A model generated the notes under the pieces. The model was not told the DNA's origin. It made no database searches and saw only the letters and a list, made by a program, of their open reading frames with translations. Shown here one piece after another: positions 1 through 4,791 of a stretch of 5,084 bases of DNA. The stretch lies in NCBI GenBank assembly GCA_021825285.1, contig JAKAHW010000079.1, positions 1 to 5,084 on the forward strand. Reading direction: 5' to 3'. This DNA is from a bacterium (GTDB lineage: Bacteria > Patescibacteria > Microgenomatia > Levybacterales > GWA1-39-11). Numbering within the stretch: position 1 is the first letter of the stretch; each line of letters begins with the position of its first letter. The position numbers were made by a program, and so were the translations under genes.

Positions 1-1069
1 GCACATTTTCCAAAATATTCCCCTCATCATTCACATGCACCTCAATATGCACGTTTTGCTCCTGCATCACCTTCAAATCCTCTTCCCCGTATGCTGCAAT
101 TGTGACAACTCCGGTTCCCTCGTCCGCAGTAACAAAATCCCCTTCGATTATCTCAAACAGCTTTTTCCCTGACTCCGCTTTATCTTTGTAGTAATCGTAA
201 TGAGGTTCGAATTTTTTCCCTATCAATTTCTCCCCGCGAAATGTCTCAACGATTTCATAAGGTTCGTCTTTGAGCATTTTTAGTGTGGTTTTTGCAAGAA
301 TATAAAATTCAGAACCTTGCTTTACCTTCACATAGGAAAGCTTCGGATTAACAGCCAATGCCGGAGTCACAATTTTATTCCATGGAGTTGTTGACCACGC
401 AAGAATATAAGTATTGTCTTCCAAACGATATTTATAGGTGGACGCAAGTTCCGTCACATCTTTATAATTATCTGCATCCATCGCAACCTCAAAATTTGAA
501 ATCGGTGTTGAGCAATGCGGACAATACAAAGATACGCGAAGACCTTTGTAGACAAACCCTTTGTCGTACATTTGCTTAAATACCCACATGACAGACTCCA
601 TATACGACATATCCATGGTTTTATAAGCATTTTTAAAATCTACCCATCGACCAATATGATCTATATACCATTCCCATTCTGAAGAAACTTCGGAAACATA
701 CAGTTTGCACTCTTCGATAAATTTTTTGACTCCTATTTTTTCCTCGATGTCTTTTTTTGACTTTAAACCAAGCTTGTTCTCTACTTTATTTTCAGCAGGA
801 AGCCCGTGGCAATCCCATCCCCACACACGTCGCACACGATACCCTTTCATTGTCCAAAAACGGGGAAAAACATCCTTCGGAATACTTGACAGAAGGCTTC
901 CATAGTGAGGCATACCCGTAATAAATGGGGGACCGTCAAGAAATGTCCATTTTTTTTCTTCGGGTCGCGATTCGACACTCTTCTCAAAAATTTTATTTTC
1001 TTTCCAGTATTTTAAAGTTTGTTCTTCAAGTTCCGGAAAAGAAACTTTTGGGTCAACAGGCTTAAACAT
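1..1069 (-). CDS. ileS: Isoleucyl-tRNA synthetase, N-terminal part (cut by window edge)
   Basis: Cytoplasmic class I aminoacyl-tRNA synthetase that charges tRNA-Ile with isoleucine. Only the first 356 codons are in the window; the rest, including the expected KMSKS loop and anticodon-binding domain, lies beyond position 1. What is visible: the nucleotide-binding segment with DGPPFITGMPHYGS (residues 45-58), the strongly conserved WGWDCHGLP (83-91), and the inserted CP1 editing domain with STTPW (226-230) and GTGVVTIAAYGEED (318-331). The ATG at 1069 is the only sensible start, since the protein begins as IleRS proteins normally do. No Shine-Dalgarno sequence precedes it, but a strong promoter ends 9 nt upstream, so the mRNA is probably nearly leaderless. 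Two positions are odd: the second His of the HIGH signature is Ser58, and the editing-site His (E. coli His333) aligns with Thr323. The reading frame is otherwise intact. The family assignment is secure. Confidence 0.96.
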   Translation of the reverse strand, partial: MFKPVDPKVSFPELEEQTLKYWKENKIFEKSVESRPEEKKWTFLDGPPFITGMPHYGSLLSSIPKDVFPRFWTMKGYRVRRVWGWDCHGLPAENKVENKLGLKSKKDIEEKIGVKKFIEECKLYVSEVSSEWEWYIDHIGRWVDFKNAYKTMDMSYMESVMWVFKQMYDKGFVYKGLRVSLYCPHCSTPISNFEVAMDADNYKDVTELASTYKYRLEDNTYILAWSTTPWNKIVTPALAVNPKLSYVKVKQGSEFYILAKTTLKMLKDEPYEIVETFRGEKLIGKKFEPHYDYYKDKAESGKKLFEIIEGDFVTADEGTGVVTIAAYGEEDLKVMQEQNVHIEVHVNDEGNILENV

Positions 1070-1078
1070 ATAGAGCTA

Positions 1079-1107
1079 ATTATAGTTTAAGCTAAATTAA
1101 TGTTCAA
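1079..1107 (-). promoter_or_regulatory. Promoter of ileS (near-leaderless)
   Basis: On the minus strand, TTGAAC (1107-1102) and a perfect TATAAT (1084-1079) are separated by 17 bp, the ideal spacing for a housekeeping sigma factor. Transcription would start near 1073-1072, only a few nucleotides before the ATG at 1069, leaving no room for a ribosome binding site. Two similar direct repeats, AGCTAATTA (1074-1082) and AGCTAAATTA (1090-1099 on the plus strand), overlap the promoter. They could be an operator, but may be chance in AT-rich DNA. Confidence 0.8.
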
Positions 1108-1134
1108 GGAGCTTACTCTAATAGCTATACTTTC

Positions 1135-1161
1135 TTGACAATTGTTTTATTTTTATATAGC
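1135..1161 (+). promoter_or_regulatory. Probable promoter of the cohesin/dockerin operon
   Basis: TTGACA (1135-1140) is a perfect -35 box. The best -10 candidate is TATAGC (1156-1161), with a short 15 bp spacer; TATATA at 1154-1159 is a weaker alternative. The TATAGC hexamer ends 9 nt before the ATG at 1171, the same distance as in the divergent ileS promoter, so a near-leaderless transcript is again possible. A competing -10 is TATACT (1126-1131) with a poor -35 (TTCAAG, 1103-1108), which would give an mRNA leader of about 30 nt. Which one is used cannot be decided from sequence alone. Confidence 0.5.
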
Positions 1162-1170
1162 CTGAAAGTA

Positions 1171-2247
1171 ATGAGAATAATTCTTGAAAAGAAATTCTCT
1201 AAAAAACTTAAAGAGATAGGTGCTTTTCGCTCTATTGTGACTTTATTCCTTGTTTTAGCTTTTCCTGTCATACTTTACATGCTTTTTACAAGACAAAATA
1301 TTAGACAGGAAGCTGCGACAAGTAAAACCGCCACTATGAAAATAGATCCACCATCTGCAATTTACTCTGTAGGACAACAATTCGTAGTTAACTTGGTTAT
1401 TGACGGAGGGGGACAAGCTTTCAATGCCGCACAAGCAAATATTTCGGTTTCTCCAAATTTAACTATAAAAACTCTAGATATTACGCCTAGCCCAAACGGA
1501 TGCAATTTTACTTTTGTTAAGACAAATAGAACTCCAACTATTACCGACCCTTCATTTGCAGGGGGAATCTTAAATGGTTCCTCTGTGCATTGCACTCTCT
1601 ATTCAATGCTTTTAGAAGCCAATGCAATTGGTACAGGAACGATTTCCTTTTCAAAAGCATCTGTGAAGGCTTATGCAAATAATGCCGAAATCCTACTTTC
1701 TGCAGATGGTGGAACTTATACCATTTCTACGCCTGTCACTCCTACGCCAACCTTGACACCCACACCCACAACTCCTCCTGCGACACCCACACCCATTACT
1801 TCACCTACTCCTATACCTACAACAATAGTTCTGGAGGCGCCTCTCATGTCTCTTCCCTCAGACACTTATATTAATCCGTTCTTAATTTCAGGAACAAAAA
1901 CGACTTCAATTTCTCAAGTTTACATCAACGACAGCACCACAGGAGTTTCATACCCATCAAGCACTACTTGGGAATATTCGGCGACGCTTACTCTTGGGCT
2001 TAATTCCTTTAACGCTTACGGAAAAGATGCATCGGGAAACAAATCTCCCACTATCACAGGCAGTATTACTTTGCATAAAATGGGGGATATTAGTGGAGAT
2101 AATGTAATTGATTTAACAGATCTTTCAATGTTTGCTACGGACTGGGAAAACACAGGAAGCTTAAATTACCCACTTTCTGATATGAATCAGGATGCATTAG
2201 TAGATCTTACAGATTTTTCTATAATTGCAAAAGCTTATGGAAATTAA
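1171..2247 (+). CDS. Membrane-anchored surface protein with cohesin-like, Ig-like and dockerin domains
   Basis: A 358-residue extracellular protein. In order: a basic cytoplasmic N-terminus (residues 1-20, KKFSKKLK), one transmembrane helix (21-40) without a clear cleavage site, a cohesin-like beta-sandwich (about 55-187, with DGGG-x-x-FNAA at 78-86 and cysteines 111 and 141), a Thr/Pro-rich linker (about 187-219), an Ig-like domain (about 222-302, resembling the glucodextranase-B/bacterial Ig type), and a C-terminal type I dockerin (about 304-358). The dockerin has two complete calcium loops: Asp306, Ser308, Asp310, Asp314, Asp317 and Asp337, Asn339, Asp341, Asp345, Asp348. Dockerins bind cohesins, so the protein carries both halves of the interaction. 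The frame could also open at TTG 1135, but that codon is part of the TTGACA -35-like box, so I prefer ATG 1171. First gene of an operon; its end overlaps the next gene by 11 nt. The exact partner and substrate are unknown. Confidence 0.85.
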   Translation: MRIILEKKFSKKLKEIGAFRSIVTLFLVLAFPVILYMLFTRQNIRQEAATSKTATMKIDPPSAIYSVGQQFVVNLVIDGGGQAFNAAQANISVSPNLTIKTLDITPSPNGCNFTFVKTNRTPTITDPSFAGGILNGSSVHCTLYSMLLEANAIGTGTISFSKASVKAYANNAEILLSADGGTYTISTPVTPTPTLTPTPTTPPATPTPITSPTPIPTTIVLEAPLMSLPSDTYINPFLISGTKTTSISQVYINDSTTGVSYPSSTTWEYSATLTLGLNSFNAYGKDASGNKSPTITGSITLHKMGDISGDNVIDLTDLSMFATDWENTGSLNYPLSDMNQDALVDLTDFSIIAKAYGN

Positions 2248-3157
2248 AAAAATTATAACCTTTTTAATATTGATTATTTTCCTTTTTACGGGAATAAAAA
2301 CCGCATCTGCTTATTCGGCAAATATGACTGTATCTCCAAGAAGCACTACTCTAGCAGCAGGAGAGACTATAAGGATTTCAATAATATTGGACGGTGGAGG
2401 AACAGTTTTTAATGCGGCCAAGGGAACGGTTACCGTCTCCTCTAATTTAAGTGTTCAGAGTTTAACTATGGGTGACTGTGGATTTGCCTTTGTAACGACA
2501 CCTACAAAAGAGAATCCTTCATTTGCAGGAGTAATCCTGGGAGGTTCATCAAATAAATGCACAATCTATACCCTCTCGTTGAAAGCTCTTAGCCAGGGGA
2601 CTGGTACTGTTGCTATCACCAATGCTTCCTTGAAAGCATTCAAAGGGGCTGCTGAAATCCTATCCTTTGCTCAGGACGGATCTTATTCAATCGTAGGAGG
2701 AAAAACTTCTAATAACTCCCTAAACACAGACATACCGACAGAAGCACCAATTATATCCAATGGAATAAAACTGTACGAAGTGCTCTACTCTGTTCCGTTT
2801 TCAAGAGGCGTTACCCCCTCTGATTTTAAAATAGTTATGGATCCAAATATGCCGAATCCTGTAATCGCATCAACTATTCTTTCTCCAAATGATCCGAATG
2901 TATTGGTAGGTAAATTCTATAAAGTCCCTCAAGGAATTCATACTATTGAAACTCTTAGGAAAGGGTCTTCTGTTTCAAAACAAATTGTTAATATTCAAGG
3001 AAAAAATGGAAAACTTGAACTTGGAATAACACCATTGGAGAAAAAAAGTATGGTCTTTTGGTATATAACAGCCGCAACAGCCCTTATTGTAATTCTGGTT
3101 ATCGGAATTTTCATATTCTTGACTACACGTAAGGCAATTAATCCTCCCAATCAATAA
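2237..3157 (+). CDS. Secreted cohesin-like protein with C-terminal membrane anchor
   Basis: A 306-residue surface protein. It has a classical signal peptide (residues 1-25: Lys4-Lys5, a hydrophobic core, then TASA before Tyr26). A cohesin-like domain follows (about 28-153) that is clearly paralogous to the one in the preceding gene: the DGGG-x-x-FNAA motif at 52-61, the NPSFAGVIL-G-GSS stretch at 93-105, and cysteines 81 and 108. Next come a short Ser/Asn/Thr-rich linker, a second beta-rich region (about 170-268) that I do not recognise, a transmembrane helix (about 273-296) and a short cytoplasmic tail with TTRK. The inferred topology is opposite to that of the upstream protein. The ATG at 2237 is preferred over TTG 2225 because it gives a clean signal peptide. 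It overlaps the upstream gene by 11 nt with no Shine-Dalgarno sequence, which suggests translational coupling. Cohesin-like is a call from motif and context; a more general carbohydrate-binding-like beta-sandwich is the alternative. Confidence 0.8.
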   Translation: MEIKKIITFLILIIFLFTGIKTASAYSANMTVSPRSTTLAAGETIRISIILDGGGTVFNAAKGTVTVSSNLSVQSLTMGDCGFAFVTTPTKENPSFAGVILGGSSNKCTIYTLSLKALSQGTGTVAITNASLKAFKGAAEILSFAQDGSYSIVGGKTSNNSLNTDIPTEAPIISNGIKLYEVLYSVPFSRGVTPSDFKIVMDPNMPNPVIASTILSPNDPNVLVGKFYKVPQGIHTIETLRKGSSVSKQIVNIQGKNGKLELGITPLEKKSMVFWYITAATALIVILVIGIFIFLTTRKAINPPNQ

Positions 3158-3160
3158 GTT

Positions 3161-3820
3161 ATGATACTTGGAATCGTTAAAGAATTTTTTCTCGTTATTT
3201 ATTATCCTTTTGCCAGCATCGCAAATATTTTCTTCAGAGGAGACGCAAAGAAAACTGATAAAAAAACTATTGTTATGGTAGAACGATGGTTCAATAGCAA
3301 CCCCATGCATAAGTTTTGGAAAAGGTATTTGGAAGAACAAGGATTTGATGTTTATCTTATAAACTTTCCTATTTACAAAGGCACTTTTGAAAAAAGCGCA
3401 GCATTATTGGCAGAATATATTGAATCTTTGAATTTAAAAAACTTTACACTTGTGGGGATAAGCTCCGGGGGAATAACATCGCTCCTTTATCTCGAACAAT
3501 ATAAAGGATGGGAAAAGGCAGACAAATTTATAAGTCTTGGAGCCCCATTTAAAGGCACCCCAAAAGCATTCTTTATTTCTTTTGTGAAATCGGGATTTGA
3601 ACTCTTGCCCGGAAGCGGTTTTATGAGAAAGTTTAAAAATTTGGAAATAACAAACAAGAATAAAATTATTTGTCTACGAGCAAAAATGGATGAAATGGTC
3701 CCCGACTGGAGTTCGTCAATTGATGGGACAAGAACGGAAACACTTGACGTAATAGGCCACAATAAATTCCATTTGGATTCAAAAGAAACCTACGAAAAAA
3801 TCCGCGAGCTCCTGACTTGA
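3161..3820 (+). CDS. Alpha/beta-hydrolase, lipase/esterase type
   Basis: A 219-residue hydrolase, expected to cleave ester bonds of lipids or small esters; the substrate is unknown. The GxSxG nucleophile elbow is GISSG at residues 99-103, with Ser101 as the predicted nucleophile at the end of strand FTLVG. Downstream, SLGAPFKGTP (125-134) matches the segment seen in class 2/PGAP1-like lipases. Asp177 in KMDEMVP is the likely acid, and His200 or His204 in GHNKFH the likely base. The first 25 residues are hydrophobic without a clear signal-peptide cleavage site, which suggests membrane association or an amphipathic cap; the domain may therefore be cytoplasmic. It starts 3 nt after the stop of the cohesin-like gene, without a Shine-Dalgarno sequence, and is the last gene of the operon. 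It has no dockerin, so it would not join a cohesin scaffold by the usual route. Confidence 0.85.
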   Translation: MILGIVKEFFLVIYYPFASIANIFFRGDAKKTDKKTIVMVERWFNSNPMHKFWKRYLEEQGFDVYLINFPIYKGTFEKSAALLAEYIESLNLKNFTLVGISSGGITSLLYLEQYKGWEKADKFISLGAPFKGTPKAFFISFVKSGFELLPGSGFMRKFKNLEITNKNKIICLRAKMDEMVPDWSSSIDGTRTETLDVIGHNKFHLDSKETYEKIRELLT

Positions 3821-3952
3821 CAAATTAGTAAAAAAAGGTTTACGCTAAGGATGTTACGTAACTTGCCAAAAAGACTGTTGCTATAGAAATAGTTTTTGCG
3901 GGACAAATTTCTATTTTAGGGGAACGTCCTCAAAAAACGTTCCAAATTAAGC
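3821..3952. other. Non-coding stretch with inverted repeats
   Basis: No gene is seen between the hydrolase stop and the terminator-like hairpin. The stretch holds three inverted repeats: the 10 bp palindrome GTTACGTAAC (3853-3862); ATAGAAAT (3883-3890) pairing with ATTTCTAT (3907-3914); and GGAACGT (3921-3927) pairing with ACGTTCC (3937-3943). None of these is followed by a good T-tract. A TTGACA at 3817-3822 overlaps the hydrolase stop but has no convincing -10 box. The sequence could be a structured 3' UTR, a small RNA, or the remnant of an insertion. Confidence 0.45.
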
Positions 3953-3983
3953 GAAAAGATCTGGCCACAAACCGGATCTTTTT
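3953..3983 (+). terminator. Terminator-like hairpin after the surface operon
   Basis: A 12 bp stem, including G-U pairs, forms between 3953-3964 (GAAAAGATCTGG) and 3972-3983 (CCGGATCTTTTT), around a 7 nt loop. The right arm ends in five T residues, as in an intrinsic terminator. The left arm is A-rich, so it could also work on the other strand. It lies about 130 nt after the hydrolase stop and just upstream of the toxin-antitoxin promoter, so it would insulate the two units. Confidence 0.6.
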
Positions 3984-3987
3984 GCTA
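3957..3987 (+). repeat. Direct repeat, left copy (flanks Doc module)
   Basis: This 31 bp element matches the copy at 4620-4650 at 27 of 31 positions. The last 18 bases, AACCGGATCTTTTTGCTA, are identical. Differences are confined to the left arm and loop of the hairpin, and base pairing is kept in both copies. The two copies bracket the toxin-antitoxin module. Confidence 0.7.
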
Positions 3988-4038
3988 GAAAGGCAAATCC
4001 AAATTTCAAATATTCATTCTCATTTCTTACATTTGACA

Positions 4039-4047
4039 TGCTATAAT
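4039..4047 (+). promoter_or_regulatory. Extended -10 promoter of the toxin-antitoxin module (leaderless)
   Basis: TGCTATAAT is a perfect extended -10 element (TG, one base, TATAAT at 4042-4047). The predicted start of transcription, about 7 nt downstream, falls at or next to the A of the ATG at 4054, so the mRNA would be leaderless. No good -35 box lies at the usual distance; a TTGACA at 4033-4038 is only 3 nt from the -10 hexamer and cannot act as a -35 for it. Confidence 0.7.
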
Positions 4048-4053
4048 AGAAAT

Positions 4054-4179
4054 ATGAGCAACAGACAAATTAAAAACTACGAACAAAAAAATCCTAAAAA
4101 AGCAAAAACCATAAAAATGGCTGTTCAAAAAGGCGTAAAACAGTATGAAGAAACCTTCAGAAGACTCGCCTCAATTTAA
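4054..4179 (+). CDS. Small lysine-rich protein, putative antitoxin of the Doc module
   Basis: A 41-residue basic protein with 8 Lys and 3 Arg against 3 Glu. I do not recognise a known antitoxin domain. The assignment rests on position: it is the first gene of a two-gene unit, has its own promoter, and overlaps the downstream Doc-family toxin gene by 35 nt, the usual arrangement of antitoxin before toxin. Residues 15-41 (from KKAKTIK to the C-terminus) look able to form one amphipathic helix, with the pattern YEETFRRLA near the end. That could act like the toxin-wrapping C-terminal part of Phd. It is much shorter than Phd (73 residues) and has no visible DNA-binding N-terminal domain. The ATG at 4054 is chosen because it follows an extended -10 box directly; a TTG at 3982 in the same frame lies inside the upstream hairpin and before the promoter. 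Confidence 0.6.
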   Translation: MSNRQIKNYEQKNPKKAKTIKMAVQKGVKQYEETFRRLASI

Positions 4180-4591
4180 GTGGATTGGAATTGAAGACTT
4201 CGAATTCATCTGCTTTAATCTTGCAAAAGAATTAATGGAGTTTAACGAACCTATTCCTGACTATTCCAATACCAACAGGGGGCTTCTGGAATCATCTTTA
4301 GTATCACCAAGACAAGCTTATGAATTTTCTAATGCTAGTCTTGAAGAACAAGCTTCCGTTTTGTTTTATTCTTTAATTAAAAATCATCCTTTTAAGAATG
4401 GTAATAAAAGGATTGCCGTAATTACCCTTCTCATCTTTTTAACTCTAAATAATAAATGGCTTGATGTAGAACCAGCATTGCTTTACAAAATTGCTGTTCT
4501 TGTTGCAAAATCCAATCCACAAGAAAGACACACGATATTGAAGAAAACAACCGAAATATTTAAACAATTTATAGTTAATAACAAATTGTAA
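4145..4591 (+). CDS. doc: Doc/Fic-family toxin (death-on-curing)
   Basis: A 148-residue Fic-fold protein. The catalytic motif is HPFKNGNKR at residues 81-89, matching the Doc form HxFx(D/N)(A/G)NKR. The second Arg that follows GNGR in AMP-transferring Fic enzymes is absent. The Doc of phage P1 is a kinase that phosphorylates elongation factor Tu and stops translation; a similar activity is likely here but not shown. His81 is the expected catalytic base, and Asn87-Lys88-Arg89 lie in the anion-binding loop. The following hydrophobic helix (about 90-105) and the N-terminal helices fit the fold, and the length is close to that of P1 Doc (126 residues) plus a short N-terminal extension. The ATG at 4145 lies inside the small upstream gene (35 nt overlap) with only a weak purine stretch before it, which suggests translational coupling so that the toxin is not made alone. 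A terminator-like hairpin follows 25 nt after the stop. Confidence 0.88.
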   Translation: MKKPSEDSPQFKWIGIEDFEFICFNLAKELMEFNEPIPDYSNTNRGLLESSLVSPRQAYEFSNASLEEQASVLFYSLIKNHPFKNGNKRIAVITLLIFLTLNNKWLDVEPALLYKIAVLVAKSNPQERHTILKKTTEIFKQFIVNNKL

Positions 4592-4615
4592 TTTTTGTGT
4601 CAAAAGAAGATTTAA

Positions 4616-4646
4616 AAAGAGGTCTGGCTAACAACCGGATCTTTTT
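4616..4646. terminator. Terminator-like hairpin between doc and the convergent gene
   Basis: A 12 bp stem with three G-U pairs forms between 4616-4627 and 4635-4646, around the 7 nt loop CTAACAA. The right arm ends in CTTTTT. The left arm starts with an A-tract, which becomes a T-tract on the other strand. Since doc and the DUF4325 gene converge here, the hairpin could stop transcription from both sides. It is a second copy of the element at 3953-3983. Confidence 0.65.
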
Positions 4647-4650
4647 GCTA
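4620..4650 (+). repeat. Direct repeat, right copy (flanks Doc module)
   Basis: Partner of the 31 bp element at 3957-3987, with 27 of 31 identical positions and an 18-base exact match at the right end. The copies are 663 bp apart and enclose exactly the promoter and the two genes of the toxin-antitoxin module. The sequences beyond the right ends differ (GAAAGG against TTTTGA). Confidence 0.7.
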
Positions 4651-4791
4651 TTTTGAGGTTTAAATTTTTCTGCCGTATAAATGCCGGGATGTCTAAGACA
4701 TACCTTGTTTCTAGCTTCAATAATTACCAAAAACACCTAATGAGAATATAGACTTTTTGAGACGAAAGGTCAATATAGAAAACTGGAGAAT
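4651..4791. other. Intergenic stretch between convergent genes
   Basis: No gene is seen here. It contains an odd-centred palindrome, ATGTCT-A-AGACAT (4689-4701), and a weak hairpin, GACTTTT (4751-4757) with AAAGGTC (4765-4771), around a 7 nt loop. Neither has a proper T-tract. A 19-codon open stretch from ATG 4681 has no supporting signal and is probably not a gene. Confidence 0.4.

Noticed and set aside
1135..1170. TTG start for the first surface protein, adding 12 residues.
   Set aside because: The TTG is part of a TTGACA -35-like box, and the ATG at 1171 gives a normal basic N-terminus before the membrane helix.
1740..1830. Repetitive ACACCCAC-type sequence that might suggest a tandem repeat or CRISPR-like array.
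   Set aside because: It encodes the Thr/Pro-rich linker of the surface protein, in frame and without regular spacers.
2975..3340. Open frame of 121 codons on the minus strand.
   Set aside because: It runs antisense across the end of the cohesin-like gene and the start of the hydrolase, both of which have clear domains; no recognisable protein features.
3818..3886. Read-through of the hydrolase TGA stop would add about 22 residues before TAG, as would happen in a lineage that reads TGA as glycine.
   Set aside because: The 356 ileS codons and the other genes contain no in-frame TGA, so the standard code applies, and the hydrolase already has a complete domain.
3851..3886. 11-codon open frame after a TTGACA that overlaps the hydrolase stop.
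   Set aside because: There is no convincing -10 box, no ribosome binding site and no recognisable peptide.
3982..4053. TTG start giving a 65-residue version of the small antitoxin-like protein.
   Set aside because: It would begin inside the upstream hairpin and before the extended -10 promoter; the added residues look like translated non-coding DNA.
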